Source: Alteromonas genovensis (GTDB lineage Bacteria; Pseudomonadota; Gammaproteobacteria; Enterobacterales; Alteromonadaceae). From it: a stretch of 64,000 bases of DNA. The stretch covers positions 558,001-622,000 of the forward strand of contig NZ_JAAAWO010000001.1 of assembly GCF_010500895.1 (NCBI RefSeq). Reading direction: 5' to 3'. Every line of letters begins with the position of its first letter. Position 1 is the first letter of the stretch. A program made the position numbers and the translations under genes. Shown one piece after another: positions 20,804 to 30,977 of this stretch. The notes under the pieces were generated by a model. It was given only the letters and a program-made list of their open reading frames with translations, did no database searches and was not told where the DNA came from.

Positions 20804-21076
20804 GTGAACAAGTCTCAACTTATCGACCAAATTGCTGCTGGTGCAGATATTTCTAAAGCAGCTGCTGGGCGCGCACTTGACGCATTCACTGACTCAGTAA
20901 CTGCGGCGCTTAAAGACGGCGACCAAGTAGCACTAGTGGGCTTTGGCACTTTCTCAGTTCGCGAACGTTCAGCTCGCAGTGGCCGTAATCCACAAACTGG
21001 TGAGACTATTCAGATTTCAGCTGCGAAAGTTCCATCTTTCAAAGCCGGTAAAGCTCTGAAAGACGCTTGTAACTAA
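20804..21076 (+). CDS. hupB: DNA-binding protein HU-beta
   Basis: HU is the small dimeric nucleoid protein that bends and compacts DNA. The 90-residue product starts at a GTG ([12 protein letters not shown]) and has AAGGGG 10 bases upstream. The DNA-binding arm signature [21 protein letters not shown] is intact apart from normal variation, and the C-terminus [16 protein letters not shown] is typical of HU-beta. An in-frame ATG-like extension to 20786 adds six residues unlike the family. Position after lon is the conserved gammaproteobacterial arrangement. Confidence 0.97.
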   Translation: MNKSQLIDQIAAGADISKAAAGRALDAFTDSVTAALKDGDQVALVGFGTFSVRERSARSGRNPQTGETIQISAAKVPSFKAGKALKDACN

Positions 21077-21090
21077 GTCAAAAAATATAG

Positions 21091-21123
21091 AAAAAGGCGA
21101 TGGCTAGTCCATCGCCTTTTTTA
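21091..21123 (+). terminator. Terminator after hupB
   Basis: GGCGATGG/CCATCGCC with a CTAGT loop, extended by an A-tract and T-tract, 14 bases past the stop. One of the strongest terminators in the window. Confidence 0.95.
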
Positions 21124-21347
21124 TTTGTACACAACATAATTGATAACCCCGCCGCGAATAACGTTTACCTTGCACTAAGCCTGATAAGAAAGTCTTAGAA
21201 ACACGCAGATTAGTTTGTTTTAGGTCGTTTATCTTCATCGGCATTAGGTTATAATCATCGCTTATTTTACCAGTGACAGCTATTACATCGCTTTGCGAAA
21301 AGGTATTGTCAGGTATCAGTAGTAAGCAACGGAGTTGAAGAATAATC

Positions 21348-23240
21348 ATGCTAGAAAGAATCAGAGAAGGTTCTCAAGGCCCATGGGCGATGGCAATCAT
21401 TGCGCTAATCGTTTTGAGTTTCGTATTTGCTGGTGTAGGAAGTTACCTCACATCGCCAGGCACGTCTGCAGTGGCTACGGTAAATGGCGAAGAAATCTCG
21501 GCCCAAGAACTAGACCGTGCGTATCAAAATCAGCGCGCGCAAATGGAATCACAGTTTGGCGAAAGCGTAGCTCAGCTATTTTCCAGTGAAGAGTACCTTG
21601 CAAACTTTAGACGCAGTGCGTTGGACCGCTTAATTTCAGAAAAGCTAATTCAGCAACAAGCATCAGAAATTGGCTTGCGTGTAAGCGATGAACAAATTCG
21701 CGAAACCATAGTGCAAATGCCAGAATTTCAATTTGGCGGTCAATTTGATAACGAACGTTTTCAAACCATCCTTCGTCAAAACGGTTTCTCACCTGCAGAT
21801 TTTCGTAATTACCTTCGCATTCAGATGACACAAAATCAGTTGGCTGCTGCACTGACTACCTCAGCCTTTGCACTAGATAGTGAAGTGGAAGAGGCAAACA
21901 TGCTTCAACGCCAAACTCGCGACGCAAAATACCTAATGGTAAGCGCTGCTAGCTTTGCAGATTCGGTAGAAGTGTCTGAAGCCGACATTGAAACGTTTTA
22001 TAACAACAACATTGCATCGTTTGATACCGAAGAAAAAGTTAAGCTTGCTTATGTGAAGTTAAGTGTAGAAGACCTTAAAGGTAGAGTGTCTGTAGACGAT
22101 GATGCGGTTCGTACTTATTACGAAGCGAATTTACCGAGCTACGGTAAAGAAGAAGAACGCCGCGTTTCTCATATTTTGATCGAATCAGGTGATGATGTTG
22201 ATGCTGCAAGAGCGGAAATAGAGGCACTAAAAGCCCAGCTTGATAATGGTGCTGACTTTGCCACACTGGCATCAGAAAATTCAGACGATACTTTTTCTGC
22301 TGAAAATGGTGGTGACTTAGACTTTATTACGCCAGAAATGATGGACGCTGAATTTGATGAAGCGGCATTTGCATTAGATAGCGTAGGCGACGTGTCTGAT
22401 ATTGTTGAAACGGATTTTGGTTTCCACATCATCAAGCTGACTGATATCAATGAAGCGCAAACTAAATCATTTGAAGAAGTAGCCAGTGATATCCGCGAGT
22501 CGTTACTCTATGACCAGGCAATGGAAAAGTATTTTGAGCTTCAAAATACATTGGCAGAGATAGCGTTTGAAGTACCTGACACACTAGAAGATGCAGCAAA
22601 CGCGGTTAATCTTCCAGTTCAAGAAACAGCGTTATTCAGTCGCAATACGGCACCAGAAGAGTTGAACCTGCCCGCGCTATTAGACGACGCCTTTTCTTCA
22701 GAACTTATCGAAGAGCGTCTTAACAGCGACATCATTGAGTTAGATGATGAAAACATTGTTGCGATTCGAGTTATTGAGCATGAGCCACAGCGCACGCAGT
22801 CACTTGATGAAGTACGCGACAGTATTACCGCTTCAGTAAAATCAACGAAGGCAAGAGAAGCTGCACAGGCTTGGGCTTCAGATGTTGCTGTGAAAGTAAG
22901 AGCAGGTGAAGATGTATCAGCGCTTTTATCTGAAAAGTCTGCGACGTGGGAAACGGCAAAGGCTGTTCCTAGAAACGGTGGCACGTTGGCTGCTGCGGTT
23001 GTTGAGACCTTGTTTGCTCTAGCGCCTGAAGGTGAGGGAAGTGTTGACGTGGCAACCACCATGAATGGTGACGTTGCGGTAGTTCAGCTAGAAGGGGTTA
23101 ATGCAGCACCGGTACTTGAAGCTGAGTTAGGCAATAGTCTTAAAGAGCGTCTCGGCCAGATGAAAGGACAGCGTTTGTACGAGCAGTACATTGAAGCGCT
23201 TCGTTCTCAAGCAGACGTTACCATTGCAGAAAGCGTATAA
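21348..23240 (+). CDS. ppiD: Peptidyl-prolyl cis-trans isomerase D, membrane-anchored periplasmic chaperone
   Basis: A 630-residue inner-membrane protein with one N-terminal helix (about residues 12-34, AMAIIALIVLSFVFAGVGSY) and a large periplasmic part. A SurA-type chaperone region leads to a parvulin (PPIC) domain at about 265-360 (VSHILIESGDD, ENGGDLDFITPEMM, DFGFHIIKL). The family associates with the Sec translocon and assists secreted proteins. The domain is strongly acidic, as often seen in marine bacteria. GGAG lies upstream of the ATG. It follows hupB as in E. coli. Confidence 0.95.
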   Translation: MLERIREGSQGPWAMAIIALIVLSFVFAGVGSYLTSPGTSAVATVNGEEISAQELDRAYQNQRAQMESQFGESVAQLFSSEEYLANFRRSALDRLISEKLIQQQASEIGLRVSDEQIRETIVQMPEFQFGGQFDNERFQTILRQNGFSPADFRNYLRIQMTQNQLAAALTTSAFALDSEVEEANMLQRQTRDAKYLMVSAASFADSVEVSEADIETFYNNNIASFDTEEKVKLAYVKLSVEDLKGRVSVDDDAVRTYYEANLPSYGKEEERRVSHILIESGDDVDAARAEIEALKAQLDNGADFATLASENSDDTFSAENGGDLDFITPEMMDAEFDEAAFALDSVGDVSDIVETDFGFHIIKLTDINEAQTKSFEEVASDIRESLLYDQAMEKYFELQNTLAEIAFEVPDTLEDAANAVNLPVQETALFSRNTAPEELNLPALLDDAFSSELIEERLNSDIIELDDENIVAIRVIEHEPQRTQSLDEVRDSITASVKSTKAREAAQAWASDVAVKVRAGEDVSALLSEKSATWETAKAVPRNGGTLAAAVVETLFALAPEGEGSVDVATTMNGDVAVVQLEGVNAAPVLEAELGNSLKERLGQMKGQRLYEQYIEALRSQADVTIAESV

Positions 23241-23267
23241 CGCGTACTAAAAAATAAGTTTAATACC

Positions 23268-23297
23268 AAAAGGGGCACCAATTAGTGCCCCTTTTTT
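23268..23297 (+). terminator. Terminator after ppiD
   Basis: AAAAGGGGCAC (23268-23278) and GTGCCCCTTTT (23285-23295) with a 6-base loop and T-tract, 28 bases past the stop. Confidence 0.93.
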
Positions 23298-23445
23298 ATG
23301 TTTGTGACCCGTCCTAAATAGTGTCCCGCCCTGAAATACGTTGACATAAAGACAACTTCTTTATGACGACATCAATCTCGTTTAGGTCGAGTGTATTTAA
23401 ATACTGCTATCACGTTTAAATAAAAAGTGATCGCTATATTACACC
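23298..23445. other. Palindrome-rich gap, possible mobile-element relic
   Basis: Contains a near-repeat CCCGTCCTAAATA / CCCGCCCTGAAATA (about 23310-23338), an inverted repeat CATAAAG/CTTTATG, a 12-bp palindrome GTATTTAAATAC (23393-23404) and ATCAC/GTGAT around 23409-23431. No gene fits. The tandem start resembles insertion-sequence ends as I remember them, but no transposase remains, so this is only a suspicion. Confidence 0.3.
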
Positions 23446-23448
23446 CCT

Positions 23449-25965
23449 CTATTTCAAAAATGGTGCGGTTTTGCTCAAAGCGCTTTTAGCCACTTCGCGA
23501 GGCGTTCCTTGCGCCACCACCGTACCGCCTTCATCGCCCGCTCCTGGGCCGATGTCAATCACGTAGTCACTCGCTGATGCCACCTGCATATTGTGTTCTA
23601 CCATTATCACGCTACTGCCTTCATCGACTAATGCATTTAAGTGTTTCATTAACAAGCTGATATCCGCAGGGTGAAGGCCCGTGGTAGGCTCATCAAGCAC
23701 ATAAAGTGTATGCTTTTTTTCAGCGCGTTTTAGTTCAGTTGCAAGTTTTATCCTTTGCGCTTCTCCGCCTGATAATTCCGTCGCAGGCTGGCCAAGGCGC
23801 AAATAGCCAAGCCCCACTTTTTGAAGTGCATCAAGAGCGCGATAGACTGGCGGCTCGTCAGCAAATATAAAATGCGCTTCAGACACAGTAAGCGACAATA
23901 CATCTGATATCGATAAATCATTCCAAGTTATAGCAAGGGTGTCTTCATTGTACCGTTTGGTGTCGCACACTGGGCAAGGCGAATAGACGCTGGGCATAAA
24001 CAGAAGTTCTACCGATACAAAGCCAACGCCCTCACAATTTTCACAACGCCCCTTTGTGGTATTAAATGAAAAGCGTCCTGCGTCATAGCGACGTTTCTTC
24101 GCAAGCTCTGTCGCTGCAAATAGTTTTCTAACGTGGTCAAAAAGCCCCGTATAGGTTGCTAGGTTGGAACGCGGCGTTCTACCTATTGGCGCCTGATTAA
24201 CAACAACTAACCGTTTAACTCGGTCTATGCCACTCGCTATCGTTCCTTCAACAGGCGTTTCCTCACTACCTCTTAACAGTGAAGACTCACTCAGGTCTTT
24301 ACCTGCTGGCGTACTTTGCGATCTGTCAGAACCAATAGCTTGCTTTACCAGCTCTACCAATGCATGGCTAACTAGGCTCGACTTTCCAGAGCCCGACACG
24401 CCGGTTACCGTGGTGATAGTGCCAAGAGGAAAGTCACAGTGAAAGTCGTTCAGGTTGTTTTTATTAATATTTGCTAGCGAAAGCCATCCCGTGGGTTCTC
24501 TATTGAAGTGAGTCAGCGCAAGAGAGTCGTCAAACAAAAAGCGAGACGTTATAGAGTCGGATGCGTCTTTGAGCTTTTCAGCAGGCCCGCTAAATATGAG
24601 CTCTCCGCCACTCACACCCGCATGTGGGCCAATATCTACTACCCAATCTGCATGCTGTATAACGCGCAAGTTATGTTCTACGACGAAAACCGTATTTCCG
24701 GCATCTACCAATTCACTAAAAGCACTGAGTAGTGCATTCACATCATGAGGGTGTAATCCGGAAGAGGGCTCATCCATGATGTAAACCACACCAAATAATT
24801 TAGATTTAATTTGAGTCGCCAACCTCAAGCGCTGTAATTCACCACCAGAGACGGTGGTGGTGCTGCGCTCTAACGAGAGGTAGCCAAGGCCAAGAGATAT
24901 TATAGGTACAATACGGGCAATAATATCGCTGGCTAAATTACGGACCACCATAGCGCGTTCGTTACTTTGACTATCTACAGTGTTCAATAAGGTAGTTAAA
25001 TGAGTCACTACATCGCTAAGCGATAGACGAGAAAACTCGATGATATCCAGGTTGCAGATTGTTACGGAAAGGGACGACGCTTTAAGTTTTTTGCCCGCAC
25101 ATCTAGGACATATAGACACATCTAAGTATTCTGCAATACGCTGTTTTATCTTTTCTTTCTGAGTAGATTTAAACGTATCAAGCACATAGCGTCTTGCACC
25201 GACAAATTTTCCTTTGTAGCTGGCAGGCTCACCCTCAGCGAATGCGTTACGTGTCTGCGCTAAGTTGTAGTGGCGATATACTGGCACTTGAAGTGTTTCA
25301 TCGGTGAATAAAATCCACTCTTGGGTTTTTACGGGCAAATCGCTCCATGGAACGTCTACGTCAATATCAAGTGATAGCAATACTCTGACTAAGTTTTTGC
25401 CTTGCCATGCCCCAGGCCACGCTGCAATAGCGCCTTCTCTAATTGTCAGATTAGGGTCGGGCACGAGCTTTTCTCGCGTGACATCAAATACACTACCTAT
25501 CCCATGACATGTTTCACAGGCACCTTCTACCGTGTTCGGTGAAAAGGCATCAGCATAAATAATGCTTTGCCCTTGTGGATAAACACCTGCCCGTGAATAC
25601 AGCATGCGCAGGGTATTAGAAATAGTGGTAATACTGCCTACCGATGAGCGTATTGACGGGGCGCCTCGTTGTTGATGCAGTCCTACTGCTGGGGGTAAAC
25701 CTTCAATACTGTCCACGTCGGGAGTTTCAACTTGGTCTATCAATCGGCGTGCGTAGGGTGATACTGAATCTAAATAGCGGTGCTGGGCTTCGGCGAAAAG
25801 AGTGCCGAAAGCGAGAGAGGACTTACCCGAGCCGGAAATTCCAGTAAATGCCACAATTTTGTTTCTTGGAATATCTACATTGATGCTTTTTAAGTTGTGA
25901 ACGCGAGAGCCCCGCACCCGAACATTGTTATTATCAAACGTTGTCATAACCTTATGATATTTCAT
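23449..25965 (-). CDS. Short UvrA paralogue (class II UvrA-like ABC ATPase)
   Basis: An 838-residue tandem ABC ATPase of the UvrA family, about 100 residues shorter than canonical UvrA (about 940). It has two Walker A motifs (GISGSGKSS and GVSGSGKSS), two signature motifs (SGGELQRLRLA and SGGEAQRIKLA) and CxxC zinc modules (CETC, CPRC, CENC, CPVC). The size deficit in the first half is consistent with loss of the UvrB-interaction region, as in class II UvrA proteins linked to drug or DNA-damage tolerance. Start is uncertain: 25965, or an ATG at 25947 with AAGG close before it. Flanked by terminators on both sides. Confidence 0.88.
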   Translation of the reverse strand: MKYHKVMTTFDNNNVRVRGSRVHNLKSINVDIPRNKIVAFTGISGSGKSSLAFGTLFAEAQHRYLDSVSPYARRLIDQVETPDVDSIEGLPPAVGLHQQRGAPSIRSSVGSITTISNTLRMLYSRAGVYPQGQSIIYADAFSPNTVEGACETCHGIGSVFDVTREKLVPDPNLTIREGAIAAWPGAWQGKNLVRVLLSLDIDVDVPWSDLPVKTQEWILFTDETLQVPVYRHYNLAQTRNAFAEGEPASYKGKFVGARRYVLDTFKSTQKEKIKQRIAEYLDVSICPRCAGKKLKASSLSVTICNLDIIEFSRLSLSDVVTHLTTLLNTVDSQSNERAMVVRNLASDIIARIVPIISLGLGYLSLERSTTTVSGGELQRLRLATQIKSKLFGVVYIMDEPSSGLHPHDVNALLSAFSELVDAGNTVFVVEHNLRVIQHADWVVDIGPHAGVSGGELIFSGPAEKLKDASDSITSRFLFDDSLALTHFNREPTGWLSLANINKNNLNDFHCDFPLGTITTVTGVSGSGKSSLVSHALVELVKQAIGSDRSQSTPAGKDLSESSLLRGSEETPVEGTIASGIDRVKRLVVVNQAPIGRTPRSNLATYTGLFDHVRKLFAATELAKKRRYDAGRFSFNTTKGRCENCEGVGFVSVELLFMPSVYSPCPVCDTKRYNEDTLAITWNDLSISDVLSLTVSEAHFIFADEPPVYRALDALQKVGLGYLRLGQPATELSGGEAQRIKLATELKRAEKKHTLYVLDEPTTGLHPADISLLMKHLNALVDEGSSVIMVEHNMQVASASDYVIDIGPGAGDEGGTVVAQGTPREVAKSALSKTAPFLK

Positions 25966-25996
25966 CCTTGTTTAAAAAAGCGAATCCTAGCGGGTG

Positions 25997-26032
25997 AAAA
26001 AAAAGCCCAGCGACTTGTGGCTAGGCTTTTTA
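25997..26032 (-). terminator. Terminator between katG and the UvrA-like gene
   Basis: An 8-bp stem with one G-U wobble (26004-26011 with 26020-26027) is flanked by A and T runs on both sides. It serves katG on the minus strand. Confidence 0.85.
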
Positions 26033-26064
26033 TTAGCATGATAGCGTTAGCGAATAAGCAGCGC

Positions 26065-28314
26065 TTACTTGCGATACCATTCGTTTTGCAGTTCAAAACG
26101 GTCTAGCATCATGACTTTGTGCCATGCTTTTACGAAAGCATGAACAAATTTTTCATGACCAGTAGACGCCCCGTAAACATCGCACACTGCTCTTAGCTGT
26201 AAGTTCGATCCAAACACAAGATCGCACCGCGTGGCAGACCACTTTTTCTCACCCGTGGCCACATCGCTTCCTTCGAACAATTCATTGTCGTCGGTCACTG
26301 GCTTCCACTTAGTATTGATATCTAGCAAGTTGATAAAAAAGTCATTGGTTAATACCCCTGGTTTTTTCGTAAACACACCGTGTTTAGAACCGTCGTAATT
26401 GGTGTCTAGAACCCGGAGGCCGCCAACTAACGCGGTGAGTTCAGGAGCCGATAAATCAAGGAGGTGGGCTCTGTCGATTAACATGCGCTCAGTATCTGTA
26501 CCATACTTACCTTTTACATAGTTTCTAAAGCCATCGGCATGAGGCTCAAGAAACGAAATGTTGTGCTCGTCGGTTTGCTCTTGCGTAGCGTCCATTCGGC
26601 CGGGTTCAAAAGGTACGGTAACGTCAACACCTGCTTCTTTTGCTGCTTTTTCTATTGCGGCACTACCTGCTAATACCACAAGGTCTGCAATAGAAACTCG
26701 TTTGCTTGTTTGTGCATCGTTAAAGGTTTTCTGTATCTCTTTAAGTGACTCAAGTACGCCTTTAAGTTGACGTGGGTTATTGACTTCCCAGTTGATCATT
26801 GGCTCAAGTTGAATTCGTGCACCATTCGCGCCGCCGCGCAGGTCCGTTTTTCTGAACGTTGAGGCAGAGGCCCATGCAGTGCTCACCAGTGCAGAGATAC
26901 TGTGCTCAGTTGCAAGAATACTGGCTTTAAGCGCAATAATGTCCACTTCACCGATGAGTTCATGGTCGCACTTTGGAATAGGATCTTGCCAAATAAGGCT
27001 TTCGTCTGGCACATCTGGGCCAAGTAATCGGTTTTTAGGCCCCATATCTCTATGAATTAATTTATACCATGCCTTAGCAAATGCGTCGTCGAGGAGTTCT
27101 GGCTGCTCAACAAACTTCTCGCATATTTTTAGGTAAGCAGGGTCTTTGATAAGGGCAATGTCGGTAGTCATCATCATAGGAGGATGACGAAGTCCTTCCA
27201 CATGCGCGTCAGGAATAAGGTCAGCAGCTTCCCCATTTTTAGGACGCCATGCTTTACCTCCAGCCGGGCTCTCTGTCTGTTCCCACTCAAATTTAAACAA
27301 GTTTTTTAAGTATTCGTGGTCCCAGCGGGTAGGGTTTGATGTCCATGCTCCCTCGATACCATTTGTGGTGGTGTACTGGGCATTGCCCGAGCCATTGCTG
27401 TTTAACCAGCCTAGGCCTTGGTTTTCAATAGGTGCTCCGCTTGGTTCTGGGCCTAAATGCGATTTATCCGAGCCGCCGTGACTTTTACCAAACGCGTGAC
27501 CGCCTGCAATAAGCGCAACGGTCTCTTCGTCATTCATGCCCATTCTTCCAAAGGTAATGCGAATTTCTTGTGCTGACGAAATAGGATCCATATTGCCAAA
27601 GGGGCCTTCTGGATGAACATAAATAAGCGACTGACGAGACGCAGCAAGCGGATTCTCTAGGTCATAGTCTTCGGTACCAGGCTCACCTGTCCAACGCTTG
27701 TCTTGAGTGGCCATTTCAGTTTCTGGGCCCCAATAGGTGGCGTCATCAGCCTCCCAGCAGTCAATGCGTCCGCCACCAAAGCCAAAGGTTTTGAAGCCCA
27801 TCTGCTCTAACGCAAGATTGCCCGTTAGCATAATCAAATCTGCCCACGAGATGTTGTCACCGTACTTCAGCTTAATAGGCTGTAATAGGCGTATCGACTT
27901 ATCGATGTTGCCGTTGTCTTCCCAAGAGTAAAGAGGAGCAAAGCGCTGTAGCCCCTGCGCCGACCCTCCACGTCCGTCGAATACGCGGTATGAACCCGCA
28001 GAGTGCCACGCCATTCTAATCATCTGAGGGCCATAGTTGCCGTAATCCGCTGGCCAGAAATCTTGCGATGTGGTCAGAAGTGCCAAAATATCTTTTTTTA
28101 CCGCGTCTAAATCAAGAGATGCGAACGCAGCGGGATAATCAAAATCCTCACCTAGCGGGTTTGCTGATGGAGATTGGCTGTGCAGAAGTTCAATAGGTAG
28201 CTGACCGGGCCACCAATTCGCATTCATAGGAGGAGTGCCTATTGCACCGCCAATACGTTTACTCTCGATGGCCTCGTAACCACCGGCGATGGGGCATTTC
28301 ATTTTATCAGACAT
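26065..28314 (-). CDS. katG: Catalase-peroxidase
   Basis: A haem enzyme that removes hydrogen peroxide by catalase and peroxidase cycles in the cytoplasm. The 749-residue protein is full length for the duplicated two-domain family. The distal site [17 protein letters not shown] supplies Trp, His and Arg nearby; LIYVHPEGP supplies the tyrosine of the Met-Tyr-Trp adduct; [11 protein letters not shown] is the proximal haem-ligand histidine. AAAGGAAC precedes the ATG at good spacing. A weak upstream promoter candidate (TTGCCA, 17 bases, TCTATA; 28495-28523, minus strand) is visible. It lies next to a repair-type ATPase but is separated by a terminator. Confidence 0.98.
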   Translation of the reverse strand: MSDKMKCPIAGGYEAIESKRIGGAIGTPPMNANWWPGQLPIELLHSQSPSANPLGEDFDYPAAFASLDLDAVKKDILALLTTSQDFWPADYGNYGPQMIRMAWHSAGSYRVFDGRGGSAQGLQRFAPLYSWEDNGNIDKSIRLLQPIKLKYGDNISWADLIMLTGNLALEQMGFKTFGFGGGRIDCWEADDATYWGPETEMATQDKRWTGEPGTEDYDLENPLAASRQSLIYVHPEGPFGNMDPISSAQEIRITFGRMGMNDEETVALIAGGHAFGKSHGGSDKSHLGPEPSGAPIENQGLGWLNSNGSGNAQYTTTNGIEGAWTSNPTRWDHEYLKNLFKFEWEQTESPAGGKAWRPKNGEAADLIPDAHVEGLRHPPMMMTTDIALIKDPAYLKICEKFVEQPELLDDAFAKAWYKLIHRDMGPKNRLLGPDVPDESLIWQDPIPKCDHELIGEVDIIALKASILATEHSISALVSTAWASASTFRKTDLRGGANGARIQLEPMINWEVNNPRQLKGVLESLKEIQKTFNDAQTSKRVSIADLVVLAGSAAIEKAAKEAGVDVTVPFEPGRMDATQEQTDEHNISFLEPHADGFRNYVKGKYGTDTERMLIDRAHLLDLSAPELTALVGGLRVLDTNYDGSKHGVFTKKPGVLTNDFFINLLDINTKWKPVTDDNELFEGSDVATGEKKWSATRCDLVFGSNLQLRAVCDVYGASTGHEKFVHAFVKAWHKVMMLDRFELQNEWYRK

Positions 28315-28778
28315 TCAATAGTTCCTTTTATATTGCGCCCCATAGGAAAGCCTTAACGGGTGATTATGTTTCACAGTCATCACAGCAAGCTAAAGCTTCT
28401 TTATCAGCCGTTCCAAGCCCTATTTCAGTGAACCGCTTCGCTGAACTGCTTGAATGACCGAGATGAAGAGCAATGTGTTGATTAAACATTTTTATATAGA
28501 TGACTACGCCATGCTGGTGGCAAAGTTCACAACAACGAAATTATCAGCGTTGATGTGAAGTAAACCGCCACTATCGGCGGTGCGAAATAGATAAAAAATA
28601 AATAAAGTGAGGGGGAATTTAGAAACTAAAAGCCGGAAGCCAAAAGCCAAGAAATGTCGCGGCGCACTAGTTATTAGCTTGTAAGCAGCCCTAAGAGCGC
28701 CGTTCGCCGTTGTCTGACATGCGGTGCTGAGCCCAATGAGGTAAGGCTTAAATGGCGAAAAGGTGTTTAAAAGGCGCG
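28315..28778. other. Gene-free stretch upstream of katG
   Basis: Contains the possible katG promoter noted above and a perfect hairpin ACCGCC/GGCGGT with loop ACTATC at 28564-28581, which may end the transcript of the small membrane protein gene. No coding frame here is credible. Confidence 0.5.
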
Positions 28779-28949
28779 TTAATGGGTTAAGAATATCATC
28801 ACGGTATAAAATAATGCGATAACGCCACTTAGCACAAGAATATAGAGAAAGCCTTGCTTACCTTGCTCTAGTGAATATTTGTTTGCCTGCAGGTAGCCGA
28901 ACCACAGCAGAGAAAGAATAAGTGGAATAAGTACAATTATTTTTATCAT
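28779..28949 (-). CDS. Small two-helix membrane protein, function unknown
   Basis: A 56-residue frame starting MIKIIVLIPLILSLLWFGYL, with a second hydrophobic segment near FLYILVLSGVIALFYTVMIF. The connecting loop NKYSLEQGKQG is polar. AGGG lies about 8 bases before the ATG. The longer frame to 29051 adds an unlikely soluble leader. The pattern (helix, basic loop, helix) looks like a genuine conserved small protein, but I cannot assign a function. It lies between katG and the acyltransferase gene, on the same strand. Confidence 0.6.
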   Translation of the reverse strand: MIKIIVLIPLILSLLWFGYLQANKYSLEQGKQGFLYILVLSGVIALFYTVMIFLTH

Positions 28950-29066
28950 ATAAGGCCCTAAGCTACGCACTTCACAGTGACAAAACATTACATCAGGCCT
29001 TGTTATATCAATGTATGGTATTAAATGCCAACGACCTAACGGATATTTCATTCTATTAAACTGTAT

Positions 29067-30785
29067 TCAAGCCGTTGCCTTTAGCTCATCGTGGCATAGA
29101 TATCGTTTGCGTTTTTTTTCAGTAATTGCCATTGCATCAACCACCACAAGACCATCTATACAGTCGTTAAAATCTGGGTCAACGTTAAACCCTAAAAAGG
29201 CGACACCATCGGCTTTCGCTATTTCTGAATACTGCTTATACAGCGTGGGTACATTTACGCCCATATTAGCGAGTAGGTGCTTAAGTATAGTGAATTCGGC
29301 TTTGTAATCGTCACCTGTAAACACATGCAAAGGCTCTCTTGCGGGGCAAAAAGGTTGTTTACACGTAACACTGCCGAACTTAGCCGGAAAGTATGTTGAG
29401 TAGAACTGCACTAAAAGATCTTTAGCAGTATCAGGATAGGCATTGCTTAATGACACTGCCCCGAACAAATAGCGGTACTTTGGATAGCGACTAAGAAAAA
29501 CGCCAATGCCGAACCACAGATAGTCGAGGCTGCGCTTTCCCCAATATCGAGGTTGTATAAAACTTCGACCTAACTCCAGGCCTTGCTCAAATAGGGCTTC
29601 ATTATTTTCGCCGTAATCAAACAGCGTAGCGGAGTACAATCCCGTTGGGTGGCCTTCTTCGCTAAGCGCTTGGGCGTCACCGAAACGATAGGCACCCACA
29701 ATCTCTAAGTCGCGATCATCCCACAGCACTAGGTGATAGTAGTGAGAGTCGTACTGGTCTATGTCTCGTCGCTTATTAGTGCCTTCTCCAACAGCTCTAA
29801 ATGCTATTTCTCGAAGACGTCCTATCTCACGCATAATGGGAGAGCAATGAGTATGCTGATAAAGATAAATCGACTTTCCATCGGCCGTTTGCCCCAAATG
29901 TTCACAGGCGCGAACAGCCCGTGAGAGCTCTTTTCTGTCCTCTGGCATTGCAATAGCAGCTTGGGTTTCGAATACGCCCTTTTTGTTATTGCCTATGCGA
30001 TAAAGATGTCGTTTAAACAACTTCACTTTTTCTTTTAGTGCTAGGGTTGGCTGTTGATAAGACTCAAACGCAATGAGTTCCCCAACACGGATGGGTAAAT
30101 GTTTGCGCCGCTGCTTAAACATTTCTTTCACGAGTAGCGCAGTAGCCAACGGCTTGTAAATCATAGACACGCCATAAAAAAGAGGGCTATTTTTAGCATC
30201 GATATACACGGGAAGAATAGGGGCTTTAGCGTGACGGGCAATGCGCAAAAAACCTGAATGCCAGCGCGTGTCACGTACCCCTTGAGGTCTGAGTCTGGAG
30301 ACTTCTCCAGCGGGAAAGATTAATACGGCACCTTCCTGTGATAAATGATGGTGAATGGCGGACAAATGCTGCTTTGGGGTTCCGCCCTCCATATTGTTTA
30401 CAGGTAGTAACATGCTGTGCAGTGGTTCAATGGCCATAAGCATTTCATTTGCGACTACTTTTAAATCGTGTCGAACTTCACTTACGAGTTTAATTAATGC
30501 AAGCGCATCAAGAGAGCCAATGGGATGGTTTGCAATTATCACCACACGACCTTCGCTCGGGATTCGCTCTTTCTCAATGTCTCTCGCAGAATAGCTGACG
30601 TTAAAATACGCCAGTACTTGCTCAACAAAATCAATATCATTGTAATGCGGGTACGTGTCGCCAAACGCCTGAATGTCTTTTTCGTGTAAAAGGTGGCTTA
30701 GTGCGAAAGACAGCGATTTGAATAAAAGAGGATTATTCGCGACCTGAGGGTAATGTTTGTTTAAAACGTCGTTTACAGTAAACAT
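29067..30785 (-). CDS. Two-domain acyltransferase resembling ornithine-lipid synthase OlsF
   Basis: A 572-residue protein with two acyltransferase modules. Residues about 75-290 form a PlsC/LPLAT-like domain with NHPIGSLDAL (catalytic His and Asp) and FPAGEVSRLR (acceptor motif). Residues about 300-560 resemble the GNAT-like OlsB/hemolysin family (LREIAFRAVGEG, IVGAYRFGDA, LGRSFIQPRYWGKRSLDYLW). OlsF-type fusions carry an OlsA-like domain first and an OlsB-like domain second and make ornithine lipids from ornithine and two acyl groups. Which amino acid this enzyme uses is inferred, not shown. It diverges from the SDR operon. Confidence 0.8.
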   Translation of the reverse strand: MFTVNDVLNKHYPQVANNPLLFKSLSFALSHLLHEKDIQAFGDTYPHYNDIDFVEQVLAYFNVSYSARDIEKERIPSEGRVVIIANHPIGSLDALALIKLVSEVRHDLKVVANEMLMAIEPLHSMLLPVNNMEGGTPKQHLSAIHHHLSQEGAVLIFPAGEVSRLRPQGVRDTRWHSGFLRIARHAKAPILPVYIDAKNSPLFYGVSMIYKPLATALLVKEMFKQRRKHLPIRVGELIAFESYQQPTLALKEKVKLFKRHLYRIGNNKKGVFETQAAIAMPEDRKELSRAVRACEHLGQTADGKSIYLYQHTHCSPIMREIGRLREIAFRAVGEGTNKRRDIDQYDSHYYHLVLWDDRDLEIVGAYRFGDAQALSEEGHPTGLYSATLFDYGENNEALFEQGLELGRSFIQPRYWGKRSLDYLWFGIGVFLSRYPKYRYLFGAVSLSNAYPDTAKDLLVQFYSTYFPAKFGSVTCKQPFCPAREPLHVFTGDDYKAEFTILKHLLANMGVNVPTLYKQYSEIAKADGVAFLGFNVDPDFNDCIDGLVVVDAMAITEKKRKRYLCHDELKATA

Positions 30786-30977
30786 AGCTTCTCTCGTTTT
30801 TTTGCAAACACTAGCAGCCTAATGTGACGTTTTTGACATACTTTTTTGTCACTTATTTTACAATGGTCGTATTAGGTGTTCGCGGCTGATTAGACCGGAA
30901 CTTTTGAATCCACCGGTAAAAAAGGTAAACTCAGAGCTTAATATTCAATAAAAATAACAATAAAGAGCAGAACTATT

